Part shown: positions 9,161-17,207 of the stretch, piece after piece
Layout of the letters: each line of letters opens with the position of its first letter
Position numbering within the stretch: position 1 is the stretch's first letter
Source: Streptomyces sp. CBMA291
GTDB taxonomy: Bacteria; Actinomycetota; Actinomycetes; Streptomycetales; Streptomycetaceae
DNA: 64,000 nt
Reading direction: 5' to 3'
Assembly (NCBI RefSeq): GCF_014596525.1
Contig: NZ_MSJP01000111.1
Span: 1-64,000 of the forward strand
Program-made: the position numbers and the translations under genes
The notes under the pieces: generated by a model
Told to the model about the DNA's origin: nothing
The model's input: the letters and a program-made list of their open reading frames with translations, nothing else
Databases searched by the model: none

Positions 9161-10333
9161 ATGAGCACGAAGGACTTCGTCGAGAAGGACTACTACAAGG
9201 TCCTCGGCGTCCCCAAGGACGCCACCGATGCCGAGATCAAGAAGGCGTACCGGAAGCTCGCCCGCGAGAACCACCCGGACGCCAACAAGGGCGACGCCAA
9301 GGCCGAGGAGCGCTTCAAGGAGATCTCCGAGGCGAACGACGTCCTCGGCGACCCCAAGAAGCGCAAGGAGTACGACGAGGCCCGCGCCCTCTTCGGGAAC
9401 GGCGGCTTCCGGGCCGGCGCGCCCGGGGCCGGAGGCTCGTTCAACTTCGACCTGGGCGACCTCTTCGGGGGAGCCCAGGGCGGCGCCGGCGGGTTCGGCG
9501 GTGGCGGCATCGGGGACGTCTTCGGCGGTCTGTTCAACCGGGGCGGCGGCGCGGGTCCCCGCACCCAGCCCCGGCGCGGCCAGGACATCGAGTCCGAGGT
9601 GACGCTCAGCTTCACCGAGGCCATCGAGGGCGCCACCGTGCCGCTGCGGATGTCCAGCCAGCAGCCGTGCACGGCCTGTTCGGGCACCGGCGACAAGAAC
9701 GGCACGCCCCGGGTGTGCCCGACCTGTGTCGGCACCGGGCAGGTCTCGCGCGGCAGCGGCGGCGGTTTCTCGCTCACCGATCCCTGCGTGGACTGCAAGG
9801 GCCGCGGGCTGATCGCGGAGAACCCGTGCGAGGTCTGCAAGGGCAGCGGGCGCGCCAAGTCCTCGCGGACCATGCAGGTCCGCATCCCGGCGGGCGTCAG
9901 CGACAACCAGAAGATCAGACTGCGCGGCAAGGGAACACCCGGCGAGCGCGGCGGGCCCAACGGCGATCTGTACGTCGTGGTGCACGTCGACACCCACCCG
10001 GTCTTCGGCCGCAAGGACGACAACCTCACCGTCACCGTGCCGGTCTCCTTCGCGGAGGCGGCGCTCGGCGGCGAGGTGAAGGTGCCGACGCTCGGCGGCC
10101 CCCCGGTCACCCTCAAGCTGCCCGCGGGCACGCCGAACGGGCGGACCATGCGGGCCCGGGGCAAGGGCGCGGTCCGCAAGGACGGCACCCGGGGCGACCT
10201 CCTCGTGACCGTCGAGGTCGCGGTGCCGAGGGAGCTGGACGACAAGGCACGCGAGGCCCTGGAGACCTACCGCGAGGCGACCGCCTCGGAGGACCCCCGG
10301 GCGGAGCTGTTCCAGGCGGCGAAGGGAGCGTGA
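9161..10333 (+). CDS. dnaJ: Chaperone DnaJ (Hsp40 type I)
   Basis: 390 residues with all type I DnaJ parts. The J-domain holds His38-Pro39-Asp40, which stimulates DnaK ATPase. A Gly/Phe-rich linker covers about residues 80-135. Four zinc-finger repeats follow (CTACSGTG, CPTCVGTG, CVDCKGRG, CEVCKGSG), then two beta-barrel substrate domains. The ATG at 9161 follows GGAAGGAGG. The following gene hspR starts four bases after its stop. Streptomyces usually has a second DnaJ elsewhere; this copy is the operon-encoded one. Confidence 0.98.
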   Translation: MSTKDFVEKDYYKVLGVPKDATDAEIKKAYRKLARENHPDANKGDAKAEERFKEISEANDVLGDPKKRKEYDEARALFGNGGFRAGAPGAGGSFNFDLGDLFGGAQGGAGGFGGGGIGDVFGGLFNRGGGAGPRTQPRRGQDIESEVTLSFTEAIEGATVPLRMSSQQPCTACSGTGDKNGTPRVCPTCVGTGQVSRGSGGGFSLTDPCVDCKGRGLIAENPCEVCKGSGRAKSSRTMQVRIPAGVSDNQKIRLRGKGTPGERGGPNGDLYVVVHVDTHPVFGRKDDNLTVTVPVSFAEAALGGEVKVPTLGGPPVTLKLPAGTPNGRTMRARGKGAVRKDGTRGDLLVTVEVAVPRELDDKAREALETYREATASEDPRAELFQAAKGA

Positions 10334-10337
10334 CCCG

Positions 10338-10781
10338 ATGGACGGACGCCGACGCAATCCGTACGAACTGACCGACGAGTCGCCGGTGTACGTCATCTCG
10401 GTGGCGGCCCAGCTCTCCGGTCTGCATCCGCAGACCCTGCGTCAGTACGACCGGCTCGGTCTGGTCTCGCCGGACCGCACGGCCGGCCGGGGCAGGCGCT
10501 ACTCGGCCCGTGACATCGAGCTGCTCCGTCAGGTGCAGCAGCTGTCGCAGGACGAGGGCATCAACCTGGCCGGGATCAAGCGGATCATCGAGCTGGAGAA
10601 CCAGGTCGCGGCGCTCCAGAGCCGGATCGCGGAGCTGTCGGCCGCGGTCGACGGCGCGGCGGCGGCGATGCGCCAGCGGGAGGCCCAGGTGCACGCCTCG
10701 TACCGGCGCGATCTGGTGCCGTACCAGGATGTGCAGCACACGAGCGCGCTGGTGGTCTGGCGTCCCAAGCGGGGCGAGTAG
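10338..10781 (+). CDS. hspR: Heat-shock repressor HspR (MerR family)
   Basis: 147-residue MerR-type regulator. The winged helix lies near the N-terminus (VYVISVAAQLSGLHPQTLRQYDRLGLVSP, then GRRYSARDIELL). A coiled coil of the kind ELENQVAALQSRIAEL follows. It represses dnaK, clpB and its own operon by binding HAIR repeats, needing DnaK as partner; three such sites are present in this window. It is tightly coupled to dnaJ, and a strong terminator follows the stop. The first 15 residues (DGRRRNPYELTDES) are typical of actinobacterial HspR. Confidence 0.97.
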   Translation: MDGRRRNPYELTDESPVYVISVAAQLSGLHPQTLRQYDRLGLVSPDRTAGRGRRYSARDIELLRQVQQLSQDEGINLAGIKRIIELENQVAALQSRIAELSAAVDGAAAAMRQREAQVHASYRRDLVPYQDVQHTSALVVWRPKRGE

Positions 10782-10794
10782 CAGGTGTGAGGGC

Positions 10795-10826
10795 CGAGGC
10801 CCCTTCCCTTCGGGGGAGGGGCCTCG
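10795..10826 (+). terminator. Terminator of the dnaK operon
   Basis: 14-bp stem with one G-U pair and a TTCG tetraloop (10795-10808 with 10813-10826), 13 bases after the hspR stop. No T-run follows, as is common for Streptomyces terminators. Confidence 0.85.
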
Positions 10827-10873
10827 TGCCGTTCCCGGGGCCGTTCCAGGAAGGCGCCCGGGGCCCGGTGCGG

Positions 10874-11860
10874 TCAGCCGTCCTGCTGGTCGAGGATGCC
10901 CGACTGGGCGATGAGATAGCCGAGTTGGGCCCGGCTGCCGCTGCCGAGGGTGGCGGCGAGCTTGGCGATGTGGGCGCGGCAGGTGCGGACGTTCATGCCG
11001 AGACGGCGGGCGATGGCCTCGTCCACGTGCCCCGCGACGAGGAGTTTGGCGATGGAGCGCTGGACGCCGCCGATGCCGTCCACGGAGGGGCTGTAGGGGA
11101 TCTCCTCCTCCCAGGGGACGCCATGCAGCCAGAACTGGTCGAAGACGCCGACGAGATAGCGCACCAGGCCCTCGTGGCGCAGTTCCAGGGCGACTTGGCG
11201 GTCGCTGCGGGCGGGCACGAAGGCGACCTTGCGGTCGACGATGATCAGCCGGTCGACGATCTCTTCCAGGGTGCGCAGTTCGAGCCCGTAGGGGGCGACC
11301 CGTTCGACGTAGGCGAGGGTGGCCGGATGGTGGCGGGCGGTGTGCTGGTAGAGCGTGCGCATCCGGACGCCCCGGTCGAGCAGGGGTTCGAGCCGGCGCA
11401 GGGCGGCTTCCAGGGTCTCGGGGCGGCGGCCACTGCCCGGCTGGATGGTGAGCAGCTCGGTGGTGCACTCGTTGATGACGCGGTCGAGGGTGGCGTTGAT
11501 GACGCTGAGGCCCTCAAGGACGGTGATGGCCTGGGTGGAGGAGGGGTCCTGGGAGTGGATGGCCATGAACGGCTCGAACGCGTCGGCCAGGTCGAGGGCG
11601 TGCTGCCGCCGGACCTGTATCTCCTGTTCGATGGGGTGGACGAGCTGGTTGAGCGCGATCGAGGGCGGAACCGGGTAGAGCCATTCGGTGTCGTCCGGGT
11701 GGGGGTGCAGGAGGGACAGTTCCCTCAGGCAGGGGGCCGCCTGGGCGTCGGCGCGGGTGATGCGGCCGGTGCGGAGGGCGCTCGCGTAGAGCTCCCGCCC
11801 CACGTCGCATAGTTCACCGTGACTGTGGTTATGGCCGGACTCGTCGTCTTCTTGCCTCAT
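10874..11860 (-). CDS. LuxR/TrmB-like transcriptional regulator, divergent from the EPSWE peptide
   Basis: 328 residues. The C-terminal ~60 residues form a LuxR-like helix-turn-helix (AKLLVAGHVDEAIARRLGMNVRTCRAHIAKLAATLG). The middle (about 100-245) resembles the phospholipase-D-like TrmB effector fold: RGVRMRTLYQHTARHHPATLAYVERVAPYGLELRTL then RLIIVDRKVAFVPA. The N-terminal ~90 residues are helical with QAAPCLRELSLL. This architecture is known for actinobacterial orphan regulators beside peptide or lantipeptide-like genes. The ATG at 11860 follows GAGGGGGG; an ATG at 11881 lacks one. It is transcribed away from the peptide gene, and an inverted repeat lies between them, so it probably controls that unit. 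The ligand is unknown. Confidence 0.8.
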   Translation of the reverse strand: MRQEDDESGHNHSHGELCDVGRELYASALRTGRITRADAQAAPCLRELSLLHPHPDDTEWLYPVPPSIALNQLVHPIEQEIQVRRQHALDLADAFEPFMAIHSQDPSSTQAITVLEGLSVINATLDRVINECTTELLTIQPGSGRRPETLEAALRRLEPLLDRGVRMRTLYQHTARHHPATLAYVERVAPYGLELRTLEEIVDRLIIVDRKVAFVPARSDRQVALELRHEGLVRYLVGVFDQFWLHGVPWEEEIPYSPSVDGIGGVQRSIAKLLVAGHVDEAIARRLGMNVRTCRAHIAKLAATLGSGSRAQLGYLIAQSGILDQQDG

Positions 11861-11927
11861 TTGCACCCCCCTCAGGGTCATGAATTACAGGAACATGATG
11901 CCCGGGTTGGCTGGTGAAAAGGGTCGG

Positions 11928-11948
11928 GAGTAAGCCATCGTCTTACTC
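11928..11948. promoter_or_regulatory. Inverted repeat between regulator and EPSWE peptide gene
   Basis: GAGTAAG, 7 bases, CTTACTC: a perfect 7-bp inverted repeat with arm centres about 14 bases apart, in an unusually AT-rich intergenic stretch. It is 40 bases upstream of the peptide ATG and 67 bases from the regulator start, a good position for the regulator to act on both promoters. Confidence 0.55.
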
Positions 11949-11988
11949 GCGGGGGGGAGGTAGTGATCAAAAGAGGTGGAGATCGGCC

Positions 11989-12252
11989 ATGACCAGGATG
12001 GTTCGTGCACTTGGCGCCATAGCCGTTGCGGCGGTTGCTCTCGGCGCACTCGCCGTCGGGGAGCCCTCGTGGGAGCGCCCGGCGCACTACGTGGCCGGAC
12101 CGGGCGAGCCCTCGTGGGAGAGCACTCCGGCGCACGACACGTGGGCCGGACCGGGCGAACCCTCGTGGGAGTCCGCTCCCCGGGACGTCGTCGTGCTCGC
12201 CGTTCGTCCCGAGCCGTCCTGGGAGATCGCCCCCAGGGGCGCGGGAGCGTGA
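11989..12252 (+). CDS. Secreted peptide with four EPSWE repeats (candidate RiPP-like precursor)
   Basis: 87 residues. The N-terminus (MTRMVRALGAIAVAAVALGALAV) is a hydrophobic signal-like segment. The rest carries the pentapeptide EPSWE four times, at residues 25-29, 40-44, 57-61 and 75-79. The first three are GEPSWE, and two follow AGPG. Linkers of 10-13 residues differ from one another, so the motif itself is conserved while the spacing drifts. GAGGTGGAG stands before the ATG at 11989. Its stop overlaps the GTG of the next gene by four bases, so the two are translationally coupled. I do not recognise a family. Repeated short cores with one Trp each resemble multi-core precursors of modified peptides, but no known maturation enzyme is adjacent. 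Alternatively the repeats may simply bind a partner. Confidence 0.7.
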   Translation: MTRMVRALGAIAVAAVALGALAVGEPSWERPAHYVAGPGEPSWESTPAHDTWAGPGEPSWESAPRDVVVLAVRPEPSWEIAPRGAGA

Positions 12253-12569
12253 CTCTTCCACAGGACGACCCCAGGTTCCGCCGGGAGATGGCCACGGCCT
12301 ACCGGTCCGGTTGGCACTTCGTCGACCTCGCCACGGCCATCCCCCACCGTGGCGACGCGTTGAAGGTCACCCTCTTCGGGGAGCCCGTCATCGTGGCGCG
12401 GGAGCAGGACGAGGACGTCCGCGCGTACCGCTGTCTGCGTCGCCCCCGAGGAGCCCCGCAGCCCATCCGCTGTGCCATCCGGTACGGCATGATCTTCGTC
12501 AATCTCGACCAGCGGGACCACCAGCTGATCGAGCCCGAGACCATCACCGCCACCCCCCGCAGTGCCTGA
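12249..12569 (+). CDS. Short Rieske-oxygenase-like protein without cluster ligands
   Basis: 106 residues from GTG 12249, coupled (GTGA overlap) to the EPSWE peptide gene. The sequence follows the N-terminal Rieske domain of ring-hydroxylating oxygenases: GWHFVDLATAIPHRGDALKVTLFGEPVIVARE, then the region where CPHRGA and CPYHGW should stand. Here it reads CLRRPRGAPQPIRC and continues with RYGMIFVNLDQ, the strand that normally follows the cluster. Both cluster histidines and most of the intervening ~30 residues are gone, so no [2Fe-2S] centre can form, and the catalytic domain is absent. It could be a binding protein for the peptide or a relic. No frameshift recovers the lost motifs. A perfect terminator follows. 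Confidence 0.65.
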   Translation: MTLPQDDPRFRREMATAYRSGWHFVDLATAIPHRGDALKVTLFGEPVIVAREQDEDVRAYRCLRRPRGAPQPIRCAIRYGMIFVNLDQRDHQLIEPETITATPRSA

Positions 12570-12611
12570 GCGATTCCCCCGTCGTTGTAGATCGCTCAGG
12601 TACTTCCCCCA

Positions 12612-12656
12612 CACAGCGGCGCCATCGCGGACCTGAAACGCGATGGCGCCGCTGTG
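12612..12656 (+). terminator. Terminator of the EPSWE peptide unit
   Basis: Perfect 18-bp stem (12612-12629 with 12639-12656), 9-base loop. A smaller inverted repeat (12565-12574 with 12591-12600) overlaps the stop codon of the Rieske-like gene, so there are two hairpins in tandem. Confidence 0.85.
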
Positions 12657-12732
12657 CTGCGCCCGTACGGCTCCGGCGGTACGGGCGCTTCGGCGTGCCC
12701 GTACGGCCGGGGCCGCGGGTCTCCCGGCGTGC

Positions 12733-12802
12733 GGGGCCCGTCCGGAGCGGGGCCCGTCCGGAGCGGGGCCCGTCCGGAGCGGGGACCCCGTCCGGAGCGG
12801 GG
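12733..12802. repeat. Four tandem copies of a 16-18-bp GC repeat
   Basis: Units of GGGGCCCGTCCGGAGC: three perfect 16-base copies (12733-12780) and one 18-base variant, ending just before the stop of the minus-strand oxidase-family gene. Confidence 0.9.
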
Positions 12803-12817
12803 ACCGGCCCCCGGCGT

Positions 12818-13222
12818 TCAGGCGCGGCCCATCGCCCGGGTGAGGGTGATCTCGATGACCACCCGGTCGGGGTTGGGCTCCGGCGTGCGCCCGTAGCGTT
12901 CGGCGTAGCGCGCGACGGCGTCCGCGACCGCCTCCGGCTCGGTGCGCAGCCGGGCGACGCCCTCCAGGGTGGCCCAGCGCCCCTTGTCGACCTGGCAGAC
13001 CGCGACCCGCGCCCCGGCTTCGCCCGCGGCCCGTACATGGGCGGCCTTGCGGCTCTTCCTGTTGGTGATGACCCGGGCGAACCCGTTCTCCGGGTCGTAG
13101 GTGACGCCGACGGCCACGACGTGCGGGGTGCCGTCCGGGCGCGGGGTCGTCAGGGTGCAGATGTGGTACTCGCGCCAGAAGCTGAGGTACGAGTCGGAGG
13201 GGTTCCTCGGGTCTGTGGCCAT
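12818..13222 (-). CDS. Pyridoxamine-5'-phosphate-oxidase-fold protein (F420/FMN dependent)
   Basis: 134 residues of the small split-barrel flavin/F420 family: LSFWREYHICTLTTPRPDGTPHVVAV, then GFARVITNRKSRKAAHVRA and ARVAVCQVDKGRWATLEGVARLR. These proteins reduce or bind substrates with F420 or FMN; the cofactor and substrate cannot be decided here. The ATG at 13222 leaves 69 bases to the HAIR operator of the divergent clpB gene. It sits between the peptide unit and clpB as in other Streptomyces and is probably monocistronic. Confidence 0.85.
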   Translation of the reverse strand: MATDPRNPSDSYLSFWREYHICTLTTPRPDGTPHVVAVGVTYDPENGFARVITNRKSRKAAHVRAAGEAGARVAVCQVDKGRWATLEGVARLRTEPEAVADAVARYAERYGRTPEPNPDRVVIEITLTRAMGRA

Positions 13223-13291
13223 GCCCGGAAACTACCGGAAGTCCGGTGGCCGATTCCCGCGTACGACACCCTCCGGCTGCCGGGCAGATAA

Positions 13292-13312
13292 CTTGAGCAG
13301 ACTCCACTCAAC
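13292..13312. promoter_or_regulatory. HAIR operator of clpB
   Basis: CTTGAGC, 7 bases, ACTCAAC: 12 of 14 arm positions match the HAIR consensus. It lies 62 bases upstream of the clpB GTG, so clpB belongs to the HspR regulon. Confidence 0.9.
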
Positions 13313-13374
13313 TTTGTGTACCCTGGAAGGGTCATAAGAGGAGAGGACCACCGGAACCCAGGAGGAGCACGCAC

Positions 13375-15981
13375 GTGGACGCCGAACTGACCAACCGGAG
13401 CCGGGACGCGATCAACGCGGCGAGCAGCCGCGCCGTGTCGGCGGGGCACGCCGATCTCACCCCCGCCCATCTGCTGCTCGCGCTGCTGACCGGTCAGGAC
13501 AACGAGAACGTCGTCGACCTGCTCGCGGCGGTCGAGGCCGACCAGGCGGTCGTGCGCGCCGGTGCGGAGCGGCTGCTCGCCGCCCTGCCCAGCGTCACGG
13601 GCTCCACGGTCGCGCCCCCGCAGCCCAGCCGCGAGTTCCTCGCGGTCGTCGCCGAGGCCGACCGGCGGGCCAGGGAGCTGGGCGACGAGTACCTGTCCAC
13701 CGAGCACCTTCTGATCGCCGTCGCCGCCAAGGGCGGACGGGCCGGTGAGATCCTCGACGAGCAGGGCGCGAGCGCATCGAAGCTGCTCGACGCGTTCGAG
13801 AAGAGCAGGGGAGGACGCCGGGTGACCACACCCGACCCGGAAGGGCAGTACAAGGCGCTGGAGAAGTTCGGCACGGACTTCACCGCCGCCGCGCGCGAGG
13901 GCAAGCTGGACCCGGTCATCGGCCGCGACCACGAGATCCGGCGGGTCGTCCAGGTGCTCTCCCGCCGCACCAAGAACAACCCGGTCCTCATCGGTGAGCC
14001 CGGCGTCGGCAAGACCGCCGTCGTCGAGGGGCTCGCTCAGCGGATCGTGAAGGGCGACGTCCCGGAGTCGCTGAAGAACAAGCGGCTCGTCTCGCTCGAC
14101 CTCGGCGCGATGGTCGCGGGCGCGAAGTACCGGGGCGAGTTCGAGGAGCGCCTGAAGACCGTCCTCTCCGAGATCAAGGAGAGCGACGGCCAGATCATCA
14201 CCTTCATCGACGAACTGCACACGGTCGTCGGCGCGGGCGCGGGCGGCGACTCCGCCATGGACGCGGGCAACATGCTCAAGCCCATGCTGGCCCGCGGCGA
14301 GCTGCGGATGGTCGGCGCGACCACCCTCGACGAGTACCGCGAGCGGATCGAGAAGGACCCGGCCCTGGAGCGCCGCTTCCAGCAGGTCCTGGTCGCCGAG
14401 CCGACCGTCGAGGACACCGTCGCCATCCTGCGCGGACTCAAGGGGCGTTACGAGGCCCACCACAAGGTGCAGATCAACGACTCCGCCCTGGTGGCCGCCG
14501 CGACCCTGTCCGACCGGTACATCACCTCCCGTTTCCTCCCCGACAAGGCCATCGACCTCGTCGACGAGGCCGCCTCCCGGCTCCGGATGGAGATCGACTC
14601 CTCCCCGGTCGAGATCGACGAGCTCCAGCGCTCCGTGGACCGGCTCCGCATGGAGGAGCTGGCCCTGAAGAACGAGACGGACGCGGCGAGCAAGCAGCGC
14701 CTGGAGAAGCTGCGGCGCGACCTCGCCGACCGCGAGGAGGAGCTGCGCGGGCTCACCGCCCGCTGGGAGAAGGAGAAGCAGTCCCTCAACCGCGTCGGCG
14801 AGCTGAAGGAGCGCCTCGACGAGGTCAGGGGCCGCGCCGAGCGTGCCCAGCGGGACGGCGACTTCGACACCGCCTCCAAGCTGCTCTACGGCGAGATCCC
14901 GGCCCTCGAACGGGAGCTGGCGGAGGCCAGCGAGGCCGAGGCGCAGCAGGAGTCCTCGAAGGCTGCCGACGCCAAGAGCGCCATGGTCAAGGAGGAGGTG
15001 GGCCCCGACGACATCGCGGACGTGGTCGGCGCCTGGACCGGCATCCCCGCCGGCCGCCTCCTGGAGGGCGAGACGCAGAAGCTGCTCCGGATGGAGGAGG
15101 AGCTGGGCCGCCGTCTGATCGGCCAGTCCGAGGCCGTACGGGCCGTCTCCGACGCCGTGCGCCGTACCCGCGCGGGCATCGCCGACCCCGACCGGCCGAC
15201 CGGCTCGTTCCTCTTCCTCGGCCCCACCGGCGTCGGCAAGACCGAGCTGGCGAAGGCGCTCGCGGACTTCCTCTTCGACGACGAGCGGGCCATGATCCGC
15301 ATCGACATGTCGGAGTACGGCGAGAAGCACAGCGTCGCCCGGCTGGTCGGCGCGCCGCCCGGCTACGTCGGCTACGAGGAGGGCGGCCAGCTCACCGAGG
15401 CCGTCCGCCGCCGCCCGTACAGCGTGGTGCTGCTCGACGAGGTGGAGAAGGCGCACCCGGAGGTCTTCGACGTCCTGCTCCAGGTCCTCGACGACGGCCG
15501 GCTCACCGACGGCCAGGGCCGTACGGTCGACTTCCGCAACACCATCCTGATCCTCACCTCCAACCTGGGCAGCCAGTTCCTGGTGGACCCGGCCACTCCG
15601 GAGGACGTGAAGAAGCAGCAGGTCCTGGAGGTCGTCCGGGCGAGCTTCAAGCCCGAGTTCCTCAACCGGCTCGACGATCTGGTGGTCTTCGCCGCCCTCG
15701 ACCGGGCCGAGCTGGGCCGGATCGCCCGGCTCCAGACCGACCGGCTCGCCCGGCGGCTCGCCGACCGGCGCCTCACCCTGGAGGTCACCCCGGAGGCCCT
15801 GGAGTGGCTGGCCGACGAGGGCAACGACCCCGCGTACGGCGCCCGGCCGCTGCGCCGCCTCGTCCAGACGGCGATCGGCGACCGGCTGGCCCGGGAGATC
15901 CTGGCGGGCGGGATCACGGACGGCGACACGATCCGGGTGGACCGCGCGGAGGACGGCCTGACGGTCGGCCCGGTGCGGTGA
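13375..15981 (+). CDS. clpB: Disaggregase ClpB (Hsp100)
   Basis: 868-residue AAA+ disaggregase. The N-terminal Clp repeat domain covers about residues 1-150. The first ATPase has Walker A GEPGVGKT near 207 and Walker B IIFIDELHT-like TFIDELHT. A coiled-coil M-domain lies near 410-530. The second ATPase has GPTGVGKTE near 616 and VVLLDEVEKAHPEV. The C-terminal small domain ends with YGARPLRRLVQ. It extracts polypeptides from aggregates and hands them to DnaK. The GTG at 13375 follows AGGAGGAG. It is HspR-controlled through the HAIR site upstream and followed by a strong terminator. All key ATPase residues appear intact. Confidence 0.98.
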   Translation: MDAELTNRSRDAINAASSRAVSAGHADLTPAHLLLALLTGQDNENVVDLLAAVEADQAVVRAGAERLLAALPSVTGSTVAPPQPSREFLAVVAEADRRARELGDEYLSTEHLLIAVAAKGGRAGEILDEQGASASKLLDAFEKSRGGRRVTTPDPEGQYKALEKFGTDFTAAAREGKLDPVIGRDHEIRRVVQVLSRRTKNNPVLIGEPGVGKTAVVEGLAQRIVKGDVPESLKNKRLVSLDLGAMVAGAKYRGEFEERLKTVLSEIKESDGQIITFIDELHTVVGAGAGGDSAMDAGNMLKPMLARGELRMVGATTLDEYRERIEKDPALERRFQQVLVAEPTVEDTVAILRGLKGRYEAHHKVQINDSALVAAATLSDRYITSRFLPDKAIDLVDEAASRLRMEIDSSPVEIDELQRSVDRLRMEELALKNETDAASKQRLEKLRRDLADREEELRGLTARWEKEKQSLNRVGELKERLDEVRGRAERAQRDGDFDTASKLLYGEIPALERELAEASEAEAQQESSKAADAKSAMVKEEVGPDDIADVVGAWTGIPAGRLLEGETQKLLRMEEELGRRLIGQSEAVRAVSDAVRRTRAGIADPDRPTGSFLFLGPTGVGKTELAKALADFLFDDERAMIRIDMSEYGEKHSVARLVGAPPGYVGYEEGGQLTEAVRRRPYSVVLLDEVEKAHPEVFDVLLQVLDDGRLTDGQGRTVDFRNTILILTSNLGSQFLVDPATPEDVKKQQVLEVVRASFKPEFLNRLDDLVVFAALDRAELGRIARLQTDRLARRLADRRLTLEVTPEALEWLADEGNDPAYGARPLRRLVQTAIGDRLAREILAGGITDGDTIRVDRAEDGLTVGPVR

Positions 15982-16016
15982 CCTGCCGGGGACGGCTCCG
16001 GCCGGCCGGTTCCTGA

Positions 16017-16059
16017 CCGGGTGCTCGGACGCGGTGACCCTCCGCGTCCGGGCACCCGG
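16017..16059 (+). terminator. Terminator of clpB
   Basis: 18-bp stem with one T-G pair (16017-16034 with 16042-16059), 7-base loop, 36 bases after the clpB stop. Confidence 0.85.
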
Positions 16060-16156
16060 ATCTTGTCAGCCCGCAGCGGATCGCGGCGGCGGGGCTTGCC
16101 ATGGACCGCCCGGCATGGGGGAGGATGGCGAGCATCCGTACGAAGGGAAATTCACG

Positions 16157-16693
16157 GTGAGCATCGACCCGTCCTCGATTCCGAATTTCGGGGGCCAGCC
16201 CCAGCCTCAGGCCGCAGGACCGGCGGGCCCCGTCGTCCCCGACCAGGACCTCGTCAAGCAGCTCCTTGAGCAGATGGAGCTGAAGTACGTCGTCGACGAC
16301 GAGGGCGACCTCGCGGCGCCGTGGGAGGAATTCCGCACGTACTTCATGTTCCGCGGCGAGGACGAGCAGCAGGTCTTCTCGGTGCGGACGTTCTACGACC
16401 GTCCGCACTCGGCCGACGACCGCGCGCGGATCCTCGACGCGATCGACGACTGGAACCGCCGCACCCTGTGGCCCAAGGTCTACACCCACCTGCACGAGGA
16501 GGAGGACGGCTCCGCCACCCTCCGCCTCATCGGCGAGGCGCAGATGCTGATCGGCACCGGCGTCTCCCTGGAGCACTTCGTGTCCTCCACGGTCAGCTGG
16601 GTCCGCGCCTCCATCGAGTTCGACAAGTGGATCGTCGAGCAGTTCGGTCTGGAGAGCCCGGAGGAGAAGACCGCGGGCGAAGACGAGGCCTGA
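16157..16693 (+). CDS. YbjN-domain protein
   Basis: 178 residues. After a Pro/Gln/Ala-rich N-terminus of about 30 residues, a YbjN domain follows: LVKQLLEQMELKYVVDDEGDLAAPWEEFRTYFMF, FSVRTFYDRPHSADDRARILDAIDDWNRRTLWPKVY and LEHFVSSTVSWVRASIEFDKWI. YbjN proteins resemble type III secretion chaperones and are used as co-factors in several conflict and stress systems; no precise role is known. The GTG at 16157 follows GAAGGGA; the longer frame from 16034 overlaps the clpB terminator and is rejected. The acidic C-terminus ends EDEA. Single gene. Confidence 0.85.
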   Translation: MSIDPSSIPNFGGQPQPQAAGPAGPVVPDQDLVKQLLEQMELKYVVDDEGDLAAPWEEFRTYFMFRGEDEQQVFSVRTFYDRPHSADDRARILDAIDDWNRRTLWPKVYTHLHEEEDGSATLRLIGEAQMLIGTGVSLEHFVSSTVSWVRASIEFDKWIVEQFGLESPEEKTAGEDEA

Positions 16694-16853
16694 GCCTCCC
16701 GCACCCGCGCCCTCGGATCGCCGTACGCGCGATCCGTGGGGTGCCCGCCTTCACCGGCACCCGAAGCCCGGCCAGGGCCGTGATCAGCAGGATCGCGGCC
16801 CGCGGCCGGGCTTTCGCCGTGCGCTCCCCGTCACGCATCGGGACGCACCCGAC

Positions 16854-17207
16854 ATGGTGCTGACGACGGCCCTGCACGCGGAGCGCACCGAGGAGAGCCT
16901 CACGACGGCGTCCCGGCTCTTCCTCGCGCTGATGAAGCACGACGACGGAGCCCGGTCGCTCCTGTCGGCGCTTCCGGAGGTCTTCCCCTGGGTGAGGCAT
17001 CTCGACGACGAAGAGATGCGCGCGTTCACCGTGGAGCTTCCGGAAGGGCTTTCCGATGCCGCGGAACCGGGTGCCGGGGAAGCCGTGCACCGCACGCTCG
17101 TCTCCTGGCGGGCGACGGCTCGCATCAACTCCGATCCGGATCGGCCCAGGGAAGCGCTGCGGCCTCTCGACGGGGATTACCTGGGTGCGGTCGAGGTGAG
17201 CGGGTGA
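16854..17207 (+). CDS. Probable antitoxin partner (117 aa) of a broken toxin
   Basis: 117 residues beginning MVLTTALHAERTEESLTTASRLFLALMKHDDG and ending with WRATARINSDPDRPREALRPLDGDYLGAVE. The pattern of an N-terminal helical part, an MRAFTVELPEGL segment and a WRATA...DP...L..DY end is one I associate with actinobacterial antitoxin-like proteins encoded before small RelE/ParE-type toxins; no family number is claimed. The stop overlaps the first codon of the next frame by four bases (GTGA), a normal TA arrangement. That next gene is a deleted toxin, so this antitoxin is probably an orphan. The ribosome-binding site is weak. The 160 bases between the YbjN gene and this start show no gene. Confidence 0.55.
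   Translation: MVLTTALHAERTEESLTTASRLFLALMKHDDGARSLLSALPEVFPWVRHLDDEEMRAFTVELPEGLSDAAEPGAGEAVHRTLVSWRATARINSDPDRPREALRPLDGDYLGAVEVSG

Noticed and set aside
12249..12569. Functional Rieske oxygenase
   Set aside because: Cluster ligands (CxH, CxxH) and the catalytic domain are absent, so only a Rieske-like fold is claimed.
13150..15456. 768-codon frame opposite clpB
   Set aside because: Antisense shadow of clpB; no ribosome-binding site, no domain.
16021..16156. Upstream in-frame extension of the YbjN gene to 16034
   Set aside because: It would read through the clpB terminator hairpin; GTG 16157 has a good ribosome-binding site.
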